Assembly: GCF_003045775.1 (NCBI RefSeq)
Contig: NZ_PXNS01000008.1
Span: 27,653 to 91,652 of the forward strand
Direction of reading: 5' to 3'
Length of the DNA stretch: 64,000 bases
From: Halomonas litopenaei
GTDB taxonomy: Bacteria > Pseudomonadota > Gammaproteobacteria > Pseudomonadales > Halomonadaceae
Shown: in pieces, positions 17,256-26,020 of the stretch
How the letters are laid out: the number at the start of each line of letters is the position of its first letter
Numbering within the stretch: position 1 is the first letter of the stretch
Translations under genes and position numbers: made by a program
The notes under the pieces: model-generated
What the model was told of the DNA's origin: nothing
Databases searched by the model: none
What the model saw: only the letters and a program-made list of their open reading frames with translations

Positions 17256-18125
17256 TTAGACCGGCGCCGTCCTGTGACGCCGCTGCCACCAGGCGTTGAG
17301 CCACAGCGAACCGGCGATGATGGCGCCTCCCATGGCCAGACGAACCAGATCAGCCTCGCGGTTCCAGATCACCAGGTTCACCGCAAGGCCAGCAGGAATC
17401 AGCATGTTGTTCATGATCGCCAGGGCGCCGGCATCCACCCGCACGGCGCCCAGGTTCCACAGGAAGTAGCCGAGCCCCGAGGCGACCAGTCCCAGCCACA
17501 GCAGCACCCCCCACTGCAGGGGTGTCGTCGGCAGCCCCGAGGTGCTTCCCAACAGCGCGAAGGCCGGCAGCGCGATGCAGGCCGCACCCAGGTAGAACCA
17601 GGCGAATACATGGTGGCGAGGCAACGAGGGGGGCAGTGCCGCCGACAGGCGCCGATAGCCGACCTGCCCCATGGCAAAGCAGAGATTGGCCCCCTGCACC
17701 ACCAGGAATCCCAGCCAGAAGTCGTCGTTGACACCCTTGTAGCGAATGACCGCCGCGCCGATCACCGCAAGCCCTGCAGTGACCAGATGGAAGGGCGTGA
17801 AACGACCAAACGCCAGGTCATCCAGAAGGGCGATGTACAGCGGCGTGAAGATGGTGAACAGCAGCACTTCCGGCACCGACAGGAGCACGAAGGACTGGTA
17901 GAAGAAGATGTACATGATGCCAAGCTGGACGGCACCAAGTGCCATCAGCGCGAGCTTGTGGCGCAGATCGAGCAGGCCGGGCTTCAACAACGGCAGGAAC
18001 ACCAGCGCCGCCAGCCCCACCCGCATCATCACCGCGAAATAGCTGTCCACCTGACCGGCCAGATAGACGCCAATCAGCGAAAACGAGAACGCCCACAGGG
18101 CGGTGACCACCACCAGATAGCCCAC
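17256..18125 (-). CDS. DMT-superfamily (EamA) transporter
   Basis: The 289-residue inner-membrane protein has about ten hydrophobic segments in two EamA repeats, starting MGYLVVVTALWAFSFSLIGVYL and with the second repeat LCFAMGQVGYRRLS onwards. Such proteins usually export amino acids or other metabolites; the substrate is unknown. The segment VPEVLLFTIFTPLYIALLDDL is in the usual position for the end of the first repeat. It lies alone between nadK and the Pmp3-domain gene. Confidence 0.85.
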   Translation of the reverse strand: MGYLVVVTALWAFSFSLIGVYLAGQVDSYFAVMMRVGLAALVFLPLLKPGLLDLRHKLALMALGAVQLGIMYIFFYQSFVLLSVPEVLLFTIFTPLYIALLDDLAFGRFTPFHLVTAGLAVIGAAVIRYKGVNDDFWLGFLVVQGANLCFAMGQVGYRRLSAALPPSLPRHHVFAWFYLGAACIALPAFALLGSTSGLPTTPLQWGVLLWLGLVASGLGYFLWNLGAVRVDAGALAIMNNMLIPAGLAVNLVIWNREADLVRLAMGGAIIAGSLWLNAWWQRRHRTAPV

Positions 18126-18215
18126 CGTAAACTCCCACTAGTCAAAAAGGTTTACGGCAGTATACGCGAACACCCTCTCCGGCCCAACGCTTGCCCCCTC
18201 TGAGCCCTGCTCGCC

Positions 18216-18842
18216 TCAATGATTGACCTGCTTCAACCACCAGGCCCCGTACGCCACCCCAGGCAGCCAGCCCAGCAGGGTCAGCAGGAACGCAATCGCG
18301 ATCCGGCGCGAACCACCTTCGGCTACCGCCACCGCCAGCGGGGGCATCAGCAGCACCAGCACCATCAAGGCGAGCCGGGCCGCTGGCGACGCCATCAACG
18401 CCGACGCCACCTGGGGCGAGGATGTCACGGTCTCGTCACTGGTTCTGGACGCATGCGCATCGGTGCCTTCCTTCTGCTCGGGCGCAGGCGGTGGGGTGAA
18501 GTGCTCCACCGCCGGGCTATCTGCCGGGCTATGCGCAGGGCTATTTGCAGTGTTATCCATCGCCCCAGCCTGCGCACGCTGCGGCTGCGCGTCACGCGCT
18601 GCCTGCTCCTGGGCCTGGCGATGGGCCTCGGCGTCAATCTTCTGCTCCAGGCTTTCCGCGCCTTCGGCCAGGACATCGTGGTAACGCTCCCAGTCTTCCC
18701 AGTCATGGGGTGTCCCGGCCCTGGGACGATGGTCGTGGGACTCCCGCGCTCGGTCCCAGGCCTTTTCCTCGAGGGTGTTGGGCCTTTCCTTGTCTCGCTC
18801 ACCGTCGAGCCCCTTGCGGGCCAGATACTCTCGCGCGTCCAT
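18216..18842 (-). CDS. Pmp3/YqaE-type membrane domain with a long charged N-terminal extension
   Basis: The 208-residue protein ends with a Pmp3/YqaE module: LVLLMPPLAVAVAEGG and FLLTLLGWLPGVAYGAWW form the two membrane segments of the family, which is usually only 50-60 residues in total. Here about 150 residues precede it: a charged part with WDRARESHDHRPRAG and YHDVLAEGAESLEQKIDAEA (likely helical) and then a disordered Ser/Pro/Ala linker with 12-bp repeats encoding SPAH, SPAD and SPAV. The ATG ending at 18842 has GGAGG upstream. Pmp3 proteins affect membrane potential and salt tolerance in yeast and plants; a role here is inference. Confidence 0.72.
   Translation of the reverse strand: MDAREYLARKGLDGERDKERPNTLEEKAWDRARESHDHRPRAGTPHDWEDWERYHDVLAEGAESLEQKIDAEAHRQAQEQAARDAQPQRAQAGAMDNTANSPAHSPADSPAVEHFTPPPAPEQKEGTDAHASRTSDETVTSSPQVASALMASPAARLALMVLVLLMPPLAVAVAEGGSRRIAIAFLLTLLGWLPGVAYGAWWLKQVNH
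18514..18549 (-). repeat. Three 12-bp tandem repeats in the linker of the Pmp3-domain gene
   Basis: Units gggctatctgcc, gggctatgcgca and gggctatttgca are consecutive and in frame, encoding Ser-Pro-Ala-x tetrapeptides in the disordered linker. Confidence 0.8.
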
Positions 18843-19036
18843 CAGAGAACTTACCTCCAGGGTCGAATGACGCCACCGGTATCTCCGATGGCCCATTTCA
18901 GTGTGCCAATACAGGCTTTGATGTAACAGCAACGCCTGATTGATAGAGAAACCCGCCTCAACTGTCCTACTGTTTTGATAGAGGTCACCCCCACGGGTTC
19001 CCCACAGCGCCATGTTCAGCTCCCAGGAGAGACATC

Positions 19037-20503
19037 ATGCAGGAAAGACAGGTCGAGATCGCCATTATCGGAGCAGGAAGCGCCGGCCTTGGTGCCTGGC
19101 ACGCGGCGCGACAACATACCGACAAGCTGGTGCTGATCGAATCCGGCGCCTACGGCACCACCTGCGCACGGGTCGGCTGCATGCCGTCCAAGCTGCTGAT
19201 TTCCGCCGCCGACGTGGCCCAGCAGGCACGTGACTCCGAGGGCTTCGGGGTCAAGGTCAGCGGCGTCAGCGTCGACGGCCCCGCAGTCATGGAACGCCTC
19301 CAGCGGGAGCGGGATCGTTTCGTCGGCAGCGTACTGAGTTCGATGGCCCGCATCGAGGAAGACGACCGCATCGTCGGTGCCGCTCGCTTCGAAGACGCCA
19401 ACACCCTGGTGGTGGGCGACCATACGCGTATCAAGGCCAAGCGCATCGTCATCGCCACCGGCTCCCGCCCCTCCTGGCCCGACTTTCTCAATGCCGCCGG
19501 GGATCGCCTGATCATCAACGACGACCTGTTCGAATGGGATGACCTGCCCGAGTCGGTGGTGGTATTCGGGCCCGGCGTCATCGGCCTCGAACTCGGTCAG
19601 GCGCTGCACCACCTGGGCGTGCGAGTGCGCATGTTCGGCGTCGGCGGCGCCATCGGTCCTCTCGGCGACCCCGATCTCAAGGCCCTCGCCGACAAGGAAT
19701 TCAACACAGGGTTTCCGCTGGACCCCGACGCCACCGTCAAGAAGGTCGACCGGGACGGCGATCAGGTGGTGGTGACCTTCCACTGTCGCGACAGCAACAC
19801 CGAGAAGACCGAGCGTTTCGACTACCTGCTGGCGGCCACCGGACGCCGGCCCAACGTGGACAAGCTGGACCTGCCGAAGACCGGGCTGGAACTCAACGAC
19901 CGCGGTGTGCCGGTATTCGACCGGCTGACCATGCAGTGTCGCTTCGATGACGGTTCGCCCGCACCGATCTTTATCGCCGGTGATGCCAACCAGGATCTTC
20001 CCCTGCTGCACGAGGCGTCCGACGAGGGACGCATCGCAGGCGAAAACGCCGGACGCTACCCGGATATTCGCGCCGGTCGCAGGCGTACTCCGTTGGCGGT
20101 GGTGTTTACCGATCCGCAGATGGCAAGCGCTGGAGTAGGCTACGCTGAACTCAAGCGTCGGGATGAACAACTGACCAACGTGGCCATCGGCGAGGTCTCG
20201 TTCGAGGATCAGGGACGGTCCACGGTGATGCGGCAGAACCGAGGCATGCTGAGGCTTTACGCAGAGCACGGCTCGGGAATTCTTCTCGGCGCGGAAATGT
20301 TCGGCCCAAGGGCGGAACACCTGGGCCACCTGTTGGCCTGGTCCATCGACCAACGATTGACCGTGGATCGCCTGCTGGAAATGCCCTTCTACCACCCGGT
20401 GGTCGAAGAAGGCCTGAGAACAGCACTGAGGGACCTCAACGTGAATCTGCGCAGGGGTCCGGCGATCACCGAACGCTGCCTGGAGTGCGGTCCAGGCGCT
20501 TGA
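19037..20503 (+). CDS. Dihydrolipoyl dehydrogenase-like flavoprotein disulfide reductase
   Basis: The 488-residue protein is a class I pyridine nucleotide-disulfide oxidoreductase. It has the FAD motif AIIGAGSAGLGAW, the redox pair TTCARVGCMPSK (Cys43, Cys48), an NAD-binding segment VVVFGPGVIGLELGQAL, IFIAGDANQDLPLLHEA, and the C-terminal FYHPVVEEGLR (His453 with the paired Glu). These match dihydrolipoyl dehydrogenase, but there are no 2-oxoacid dehydrogenase genes nearby, so it is probably a stand-alone Lpd paralogue. Related proteins (soluble transhydrogenase, mercuric reductase) are less likely. A CBS protein gene follows 50 bases later on the same strand, and the Pmp3 gene is divergent. 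Confidence 0.87.
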   Translation: MQERQVEIAIIGAGSAGLGAWHAARQHTDKLVLIESGAYGTTCARVGCMPSKLLISAADVAQQARDSEGFGVKVSGVSVDGPAVMERLQRERDRFVGSVLSSMARIEEDDRIVGAARFEDANTLVVGDHTRIKAKRIVIATGSRPSWPDFLNAAGDRLIINDDLFEWDDLPESVVVFGPGVIGLELGQALHHLGVRVRMFGVGGAIGPLGDPDLKALADKEFNTGFPLDPDATVKKVDRDGDQVVVTFHCRDSNTEKTERFDYLLAATGRRPNVDKLDLPKTGLELNDRGVPVFDRLTMQCRFDDGSPAPIFIAGDANQDLPLLHEASDEGRIAGENAGRYPDIRAGRRRTPLAVVFTDPQMASAGVGYAELKRRDEQLTNVAIGEVSFEDQGRSTVMRQNRGMLRLYAEHGSGILLGAEMFGPRAEHLGHLLAWSIDQRLTVDRLLEMPFYHPVVEEGLRTALRDLNVNLRRGPAITERCLECGPGA

Positions 20504-20553
20504 CGGTCAAGGGCCCGACGCATGGCGCCGGGCCGCTTCAAAGGAGAGCGGTT

Positions 20554-20976
20554 ATGCCACACAAGGCACCTCCATCGATCGTCCGGGACATCATGTCCAA
20601 GGACTGCTACCGCGTCAGCGGCAAGACCTCCATTTCCACCCTGGCGGAAGGTCTCGCTCTGCACCGATTGCCAGGGGCCCCGGTGGTGGACAACGGCGAT
20701 CACCTGATCGGCTTCATCTCCGAGCAGGACGTGCTGGGCAAGGTGATCGAGAGCCTCTATCTGGATCACGAGGCACCGCTGGTCCATGAAATGATGCGTA
20801 ACGAGGTGCTGTCGGTGTCTCCCACCAAGAGCATCGTCGACCTGGCCCAGGAAATGCTGGGAGCAAAACCCAAGGTGTATCCCGTCACCGAACAGGGCCG
20901 ACTGGTGGGTATCGTCACCCGCCGCGACGTGCTTACCGCCGTGCTCACCATGCGACGCCATCAACGAAGCGCCTGA
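20554..20976 (+). CDS. Two-CBS-domain protein
   Basis: The 140-residue protein consists of two CBS domains: VRDIMSKDCYRVSGKTSISTLAEGL...GAPVVDNGDHLIGFISEQD and VHEMMRNEVLSVSPTKSIVDLAQEML...KVYPVTEQGRLVGIVTRRDVL. Such stand-alone pairs sense adenine nucleotides or other ligands and regulate partners. The ATG has AAGGAGAG upstream and lies 50 bases after the Lpd-like gene, so co-transcription is likely and a link with that flavoprotein is possible. A large hairpin follows. Confidence 0.88.
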   Translation: MPHKAPPSIVRDIMSKDCYRVSGKTSISTLAEGLALHRLPGAPVVDNGDHLIGFISEQDVLGKVIESLYLDHEAPLVHEMMRNEVLSVSPTKSIVDLAQEMLGAKPKVYPVTEQGRLVGIVTRRDVLTAVLTMRRHQRSA

Positions 20977-21005
20977 CCCCTCCTGTTGCGTAGCACCTTC
21001 TGTAG

Positions 21006-21043
21006 ACGCACACCGCCGGCATCACGATGCCGGCGGTGTGCGT
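21006..21043 (+). terminator. Large perfect hairpin after the CBS-protein gene
   Basis: Seventeen-base perfect arms (acgcacaccgccggcat and its complement) surround a 4-base loop, 30 bases after the stop. There is no T run, so it may be a bidirectional or Rho-assisted terminator or an mRNA 3' stabiliser. Confidence 0.65.
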
Positions 21044-21229
21044 GCTGTCGGTAGCGCCAACGCTGACACCACTGCCTGGCTCCATCGCCTGGCACACCGC
21101 CGTGCATCGGCCTCCCCGATCCTCCAGATGCCCCTGGCGCTTGTGCAAACCGTAAGGGCGTTCATGGAGCATGTCTGATATGCCTCGGCCCACAGGATAG
21201 GGAAGAGAGGGAGAGCGCCTTTGCCAAAG

Positions 21230-21261
21230 CAAAAAAAACGCCCCATGGAAGCCATGAGGCG
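21230..21261 (-). terminator. Intrinsic terminator with an 8-T tract and no annotated gene directly before it
   Basis: On the minus strand CGCCTCATGG pairs with CCATGGGGCG and is followed by eight T residues. The nearest known minus-strand gene ends 260 bases upstream (21522), so this may end a small RNA or a leader transcript. Confidence 0.75.
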
Positions 21262-21521
21262 CAACGATCGATTTAGCAAACCAGATCAACACTGCTAACG
21301 ACTGCCATCGCGCATGCTGTCTGTACCACATATGACAGTCGTCACCAGAAAAGTTCTCCTTTCATCGAAAATTTTTTTTCCTCCCCTGGGCCCGGCGGTG
21401 CACAGCGGTGAGAGAAGCGCCCTACTGACCACAGCGTTCTGCGTCGGTTCCAAGGTCTGTGGCAAGAGCTCGACGCTGCCACTACGCGACGGCTATCAAT
21501 GGGCACCGCCGGCCAGGTCGA

Positions 21522-22196
21522 TCAGGGAATGGCATCAAGGATGTCGTCGACAGCGGCCAGGGTGAGGCGCCCGCCGGCACAGGCACCGGTATCCAGATGC
21601 AGAACATTGCCAAGCCACAGCGGTGCCTCGACGATGGTGTGCCCCACCACCACCGCATCGACGCCCTCGACGCGGGTCGAGTCCAGGCTGCCGCCGCTGT
21701 CACGTCGGAATCTACGCCGCGACCATAGCAGGTGCTCGGCCGGGGTCTGCTCGATCTGGCCCCAGTCGTCGGGTGGATCGGCGTGCACCACGCCCAGGCG
21801 ACGCTGTCCCGCACAGATTTCCCGAGCCAGCGGAAGATGCGGGCGGGCGGCGTTCATGGTGCTACGGGCCTCCTCGACACCATCGAGAAAGACCCAGTTG
21901 CCGCCATTGCGCTGCCACAGATCCCAGGCCATTCCTCCGCCTTCGGCCAGGGCGGTGATCGCCATCTGTTCGTGATTGCCCATCACCGCAAAGCACCAGG
22001 GCTCGAGCGCCAGCGCCAGACAGGCGAGCGATGCCTCTCCCCTGTCGACCAGGTCACCGACGCAGAACAGCCGGTCCCGGGCGACATCGAAGTCGACCCT
22101 CTCCAGCGCTTCCATCAACTGGGCGTACTGGCCGTGCACGTCACCGACGACGTAATCACGCCCCTTGCGGTTTGGTCCATGACGGGTACAGCGCAT
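21522..22196 (-). CDS. Serine/threonine protein phosphatase-like metallophosphoesterase (PrpA/PrpB-like)
   Basis: The 224-residue protein carries the PPP-type phosphatase motifs YVVGDVHGQYAQL, FCVGDLVDRGEAS and VMGNHEQMAI, plus VVGHTIVEAP late, as in bacterial PrpA/PrpB and lambda phosphatase. It likely removes phosphate from proteins or small esters using two metal ions. The size agrees with the family. The start has GGGAGA upstream. It is divergent from the XRE-cupin gene and has no same-strand partner. Confidence 0.87.
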   Translation of the reverse strand: MRCTRHGPNRKGRDYVVGDVHGQYAQLMEALERVDFDVARDRLFCVGDLVDRGEASLACLALALEPWCFAVMGNHEQMAITALAEGGGMAWDLWQRNGGNWVFLDGVEEARSTMNAARPHLPLAREICAGQRRLGVVHADPPDDWGQIEQTPAEHLLWSRRRFRRDSGGSLDSTRVEGVDAVVVGHTIVEAPLWLGNVLHLDTGACAGGRLTLAAVDDILDAIP

Positions 22197-22312
22197 GAGT
22201 CTTCTCCCGCCTCAGTGCAAACTCAGGCTTGACGCCATCGCAACATTCGTCCTATGTTCCTTTTACAGAACGTTCGATAAATGGAACAACAGCTCAACCG
22301 AACAGTAACCTC

Positions 22313-22879
22313 ATGATCGAGCCCTTCTCCCAAGCTAGCTTCTCAAGCGACGACACGCTGCATGCCGAAGCACTCGGCCGGCATCTTCAGCATCTGCGCC
22401 AATTGCGTGGCTGGTCGCTATCCCGCCTGGCCAGCGACGCCGGTGTCGCCAAGTCGAATCTGTCTCGGCTGGAGCAGGGCAACGGCAACCCTACCCTGGA
22501 CACCCTGTGGCGCCTGGCGAGCTGTCTCGAGGTGCCTTTCGGCACCCTGATAAAGCCAGTGACCACGGCGCTGGATGACCAGGGCGTGCAGGTCCAGTTG
22601 ATCGATCAGGGCGATAGCCAACCGGCCGTCGACGTCTACTGGATGCGCCTGGACCCTGACGTCTATCGGCTCAGCGAAGCCCACCCCGCTGGCGTGCACG
22701 AGACCGTCACGGTGATCTCCGGCCGGTTGACCACCGGCCCCGAGCACGAGAGCCACACCCTGGGCCCGGGCCAGAGCGTCACCTTCGCGGCGGATCGTCC
22801 ACACCTCTACGCGTCCGACAACGAGGCCACTTCCGCCATCCTGACCATCGTCTACCATCCACCGGAAACCTCTCGATGA
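22313..22879 (+). CDS. XRE-family regulator with C-terminal cupin sensor domain
   Basis: The 188-residue protein has an N-terminal helix-turn-helix (HLRQLRGWSLSRLASDAGVAKSNLSRLEQG and GNPTLDTLWRLASCL, about residues 18-75) and a C-terminal cupin (VHETVTVISGRLTTG, HTLGPGQSVTFAADRPHLY). This architecture is common in regulators placed before amino acid exporter genes. Its stop overlaps azlC by four bases, so it probably controls azlCD as an autoregulated operon, perhaps sensing an amino acid. The start at 22313 has only a weak ribosome site; an upstream in-frame start would add 28 atypical residues. Confidence 0.88.
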   Translation: MIEPFSQASFSSDDTLHAEALGRHLQHLRQLRGWSLSRLASDAGVAKSNLSRLEQGNGNPTLDTLWRLASCLEVPFGTLIKPVTTALDDQGVQVQLIDQGDSQPAVDVYWMRLDPDVYRLSEAHPAGVHETVTVISGRLTTGPEHESHTLGPGQSVTFAADRPHLYASDNEATSAILTIVYHPPETSR

Positions 22880-23601
22880 CCACCACGACGACTCCTTTGC
22901 GTGCCAGCCCCTGGGTGACCGGCGTCCGCGAGGCGATCCCGCTGCTCGGCGGCTATATCCCCATCGCCATCTCCTTTGGCCTGGTCGCCGTCCAGGCGGG
23001 CTTCAGTGCCTGGGAAGCCGTCGCCATCTCTACCCTGATCTATGCTGGCGCCTCCCAGTTCGTGTTCGTCGGCATGGTGGCAGGTGGCGCCCCTCTGTGG
23101 CTGGTGGTCGCCATGACCCTGTTGATCAATGTTCGTCACGTGGTCTACGCCCCGAACCTTGCCGCCTCGATGACCACGAGCCGCTGGTGGCCTGCACTGA
23201 TGCACGGCCTGACCGACCAGGTCTTCGCCCTGGCGCTGACGCGTCTGCCGCAACTGCCGGAGGCGGCTCGGCTTGGCTGGTACACCGGCGCCGCCCTGCT
23301 GGCCTGGCTGGCCTGGATCGCCGGTACCGCCGTGGGTGCACTGGGGGGCGAATGGGTGGTGGAACGCTGGCCGCTGCTGGGAGAGGTGATGCCCTTTGCC
23401 CTGCCTGCCCTGTTTCTCGTGTTGGTGGTGCCTCGCCTGTCCAGCTTCCGCTGGGGCCTGGCGACCCTGGTGACCATCGCCGCAGGCGCCCTGCTGGCGG
23501 TGCTGGGGGTGGCCAATGCCGGCATCCCCCTGGCGGCTCTGTGCGGCGCACTTTGCTTCTTTATGGTCAAACGTTCACCGGTCACAAGGAGTCGATCATG
23601 A
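22876..23601 (+). CDS. azlC: AzlC-family branched-chain amino acid exporter, large subunit
   Basis: The 241-residue membrane protein matches AzlC: REAIPLLGGYIPIAISFGLVA, STLIYAGASQFVFVGMVAGG and LLINVRHVVYAPNLA are the signature stretches. With AzlD it forms a permease that exports branched-chain amino acids or analogues. It overlaps the regulator gene before it and azlD after it by four bases each, so all three are co-translated. Confidence 0.93.
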   Translation: MTTTTTPLRASPWVTGVREAIPLLGGYIPIAISFGLVAVQAGFSAWEAVAISTLIYAGASQFVFVGMVAGGAPLWLVVAMTLLINVRHVVYAPNLAASMTTSRWWPALMHGLTDQVFALALTRLPQLPEAARLGWYTGAALLAWLAWIAGTAVGALGGEWVVERWPLLGEVMPFALPALFLVLVVPRLSSFRWGLATLVTIAAGALLAVLGVANAGIPLAALCGALCFFMVKRSPVTRSRS

Positions 23602-23942
23602 CCACTATGCTGTGGATGGCGGTGGTAGCGACCACCCTGGGCACCCTGCTGATGAGAATGGCGCCCCTGATATGGATGCGCCGTCGTCTCGCCGAGCGCC
23701 AGACGGAAGACAGCGTCGAACCGATGCCGCAGTGGCTGTCGGTGCTGGGGCCTTTGATGATCGCCGCCGTGCTGGGCGTCTCGTTGGTACCGGCACAGCC
23801 GAGCATCGCCAGCTGGAGCGCCACTGGCGTGGGGGTACTGGCGACGCTGGCGGTATGGTATCGAACGCGATCGCTGGGCTGGCCGGTCGCTGCCGGCGTG
23901 GCCGCCTACGGACTGACGCTGGTATTGGCCGGTTCGCTCTGA
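23598..23942 (+). CDS. azlD: AzlD-family small subunit of the amino acid exporter
   Basis: The 114-residue protein has three to four hydrophobic segments (MLWMAVVATTLGTLLMRMAP, WLSVLGPLMIAAVLGVSLVP, GVGVLATLAVWY, VAAGVAAYGLTLVLAG), the size and pattern of AzlD. Its ATG overlaps the azlC stop (TCATGA), with AAGGAG upstream. The frame is open far into azlC, but that upstream part is not a protein of this family. Confidence 0.9.
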   Translation: MTTMLWMAVVATTLGTLLMRMAPLIWMRRRLAERQTEDSVEPMPQWLSVLGPLMIAAVLGVSLVPAQPSIASWSATGVGVLATLAVWYRTRSLGWPVAAGVAAYGLTLVLAGSL

Positions 23943-24297
23943 CACTCAAGTCGACGCTGACCCGAAAAGGCCTACCGGGTATTGCTGTCCGCAACCCAAG
24001 CGGTCTTGCCTTTTCCTTTCCCTGTGCCTATTTCCGTCAGGCCCGCACCGAATGGTGGCGGGCCGCTGCCTTCCTGCCCCCAACTCGCCGTGTTCCATCG
24101 TTTGACCCGCAGGCTTTTCCTGCGCGGCCAGGCGCTCTCCCTCATTTATGCGCGCAAGATACTAAAGCTCGCGCGATATCGGCCGATACTCGTTCGGCTC
24201 CAGTGCCGGCTCCAGGATGGAAAAGGCATTTTAAAAAGAAAAAACAAGAACCTGCTTCGACCTTGCTCCCAGCACCTTCCACTCCCGAGGTAACTTG
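23943..24297. other. 355-base intergenic region between azlD and the chemotaxis-like gene
   Basis: No gene is apparent. The final 70 bases are AT-richer (AAAAAGAAAAAACAAG near 24233) and probably contain the promoter of the downstream gene. I see no clear terminator for the azl operon. Confidence 0.45.
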
Positions 24298-25551
24298 ATG
24301 GTATCGGCCAGAAGAATAAGCGCCCTGTATCGCGCACTGAATAGCCACACCGCCTGTATTGTCTTTCGTCCCGACGGCACCATCCGCGAAGCCAGTGATG
24401 CCTTTCTTGCCACCGTCGGCTATCGGCTCGATCAGATACGCGGCCAGCACCACCGCATGTTCTGCCCGCCAGAGGTGCATCAGGACCCCGCCTACGAGGC
24501 ATTCTGGCGGGGGCTGGCGGACGGCCAGTCGAAAACCGGCACCTTTCGCCGCATCGACGCCAATGGCAATCCGTTATGGCTGGAGGCGACCTACCTTCCT
24601 GTGCGCTCCGCTCGAGGCAAGATTCACTACATTCTCAAGATTGCCAATGACGTCACCGACGATCGCCTTGCGGCGTCCGGTCAGGATGCTGTGCTCAGCG
24701 CCCTCGACGCGTCCATGGCGGTGATCGAATTCACACCGGAAGGCGAAATACTGCGTGCCAACGGCAACTTCCTGACCACCATGGGCTATCGTCTCGACGA
24801 CATCCTTGGACGGCATCACAGGATGTTCTGCGACGACACCTTCTATCGAGATCACCCCGACTTCTGGCAGGAACTGGCCGCCAACACCTTCAAGCAGGGA
24901 CGCTTCAGACGCATAACCGCCAGTGGGCGCACCGTCTGGCTCGAGGCCACCTACAACCCGGTGATCGACGAAACCGGCCGGGTGACACGCGTCGTCAAGT
25001 TTGCCACCGACATCACCCGCTCTGTCGAGGCCGAAGATGCCGCTCGCAGTGCCGTGGAGTCCGCCCGAGTCACCGCGGAGCAGACCGAGACCATCGCCGA
25101 CAATGGTCTGGTCCAGCTCGAAGAGGCTGTCGAGTCGTCGCGCCAGGCCGCCGACGAGATCAAGGCGACCCAAGCCATCGTGGCCGCCCTGGAGGAGCAG
25201 ACGCGAGCGATCAACAACATAACCGACTCCATCTCGCGGATCGCCCAGCAGACCAACCTGCTGGCGCTGAATGCGGCGGTCGAAGCGGCGCGTGCCGGCG
25301 AGCATGGCCGCGGCTTTGCGGTGGTGGCCCAGGAGGTTCGCGAACTGTCCCAGGGCTCCACCCGCGCCGCCGAGCAGATCACCCAGGTGCTCAACGACAA
25401 CAACCAACGCATTCGACTGGCCAACCAGAAAATCACCGAGGTGGCCACCCGCAGTGACCTCAGCCAGCAACGGGTCGGCGAGGCGCAACTGGTGATACGC
25501 GAGATCCTGGACGGCGCCCACAACGTCTCGGCGGCGATTCGCAAGCTCTGA
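24298..25551 (+). CDS. Soluble PAS-PAS-methyl-accepting protein, BdlA-like
   Basis: The 417-residue protein has two PAS domains (about 10-120 and 130-240; each contains a YRLDxIxGxHHRMFC stretch and a [10 protein letters not shown] or [10 protein letters not shown] end) followed by a short MCP signalling domain with the conserved hairpin [20 protein letters not shown] and [15 protein letters not shown]. There are no transmembrane segments. Domain order and length match BdlA of Pseudomonas aeruginosa, which controls biofilm dispersal. The doubled HHRMFC segment suggests a shared cofactor site in both PAS domains. The ATG has GAGG upstream. No chemotaxis genes are nearby. Confidence 0.86.
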   Translation: MVSARRISALYRALNSHTACIVFRPDGTIREASDAFLATVGYRLDQIRGQHHRMFCPPEVHQDPAYEAFWRGLADGQSKTGTFRRIDANGNPLWLEATYLPVRSARGKIHYILKIANDVTDDRLAASGQDAVLSALDASMAVIEFTPEGEILRANGNFLTTMGYRLDDILGRHHRMFCDDTFYRDHPDFWQELAANTFKQGRFRRITASGRTVWLEATYNPVIDETGRVTRVVKFATDITRSVEAEDAARSAVESARVTAEQTETIADNGLVQLEEAVESSRQAADEIKATQAIVAALEEQTRAINNITDSISRIAQQTNLLALNAAVEAARAGEHGRGFAVVAQEVRELSQGSTRAAEQITQVLNDNNQRIRLANQKITEVATRSDLSQQRVGEAQLVIREILDGAHNVSAAIRKL

Positions 25552-25581
25552 TCGTGGCGTGTGATGGGCACCACTACCGCA

Positions 25582-25620
25582 CCGCAGTCATTGTCGCCAC
25601 CACAAGCCAGATGACTGCGG
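25582..25620 (+). terminator. Inverted repeat after the BdlA-like gene
   Basis: Ten-base arms ccgcagtcat and atgactgcgg are separated by 19 bases, 30 bases past the stop. It lacks a T run, so terminator function is tentative. Confidence 0.4.
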
Positions 25621-25673
25621 CGTGGCTCCGGGCTCGTCCGGTTGACGAAAATCACGCCGCGCGAGCCTTTTGC

Positions 25674-25703
25674 TTGCAAGGCGTAACCAACGGAGATTAC
25701 TAT
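25674..25703 (+). promoter_or_regulatory. Candidate promoter of the tRNA-Gly gene
   Basis: TTGCAA (25674-25679) and TACTAT (25698-25703) are 18 bases apart, and the tRNA begins about 13 bases after the second hexamer, the expected layout for a sigma-70 tRNA promoter. Confidence 0.5.
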
Positions 25704-25715
25704 CAAAAACGCCTT

Positions 25716-25789
25716 GCGGGTGTAGCTCAATGGTAGAGCAGAAGCTTCCCAAGCTTAAGACGAGGGTTCGATTCCCTTCACCCGCTCCA
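25716..25789 (+). tRNA. tRNA-Gly, anticodon CCC
   Basis: A complete cloverleaf can be folded: acceptor GCGGGTG/CACCCGC, D arm GCTC-AATGGTA-GAGC, anticodon loop TTCCCAA (anticodon CCC, reading GGG), T arm AGGGT-TCGATTC-CCTTC with a small mismatch, and an encoded CCA end. It closely resembles enterobacterial glyU. The 3' end shows no integrase or duplicated tRNA fragment, so I see no integration here. Confidence 0.96.
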
Positions 25790-26020
25790 GACCTCCCCCC
25801 ATCCTGCGATCAGGCGTCGTTTTCGAGCACTGTCTCGTGCTTTGGCCTTGCCTGTTCAGCGTCCCGGGTACTGCGGGCCCCGGCATGTCGCCATTCATGC
25901 CGCTACCGCTGAATCGGCCTCATACTTAAAGACTACGCCCCCCCTTCGATGGGCCCCTGTTCAAGCTCGGTTTTCGCACGCTAGGCTGGCGCCACAATCA
26001 TAAAGTCGTGGGGACGCCGT

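Larger units (their letters stand above)
20977..21521. other. 545-base region with no recognised protein gene
   Basis: It holds the hairpin of the CBS gene, a strong minus-strand terminator (21230-21261) and, upstream of that on the minus strand, a possible short transcript with an AAAGGAG site and a 16-codon frame (21295-21345). Longer open frames crossing the region show no recognisable domain and look like chance frames in GC-rich DNA. Confidence 0.45.

Noticed and set aside
23097..23600. Long N-terminal extension of AzlD read through azlC
   Set aside because: The conserved AzlD part begins at the ATG overlapping the azlC stop; the upstream frame is antithetic to AzlC coding and has no family match.
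25716..25900. tRNA-Gly as an integration site of a mobile element
   Set aside because: No integrase, no repeated tRNA 3' end, and the genes on both sides look like ordinary chromosomal genes.
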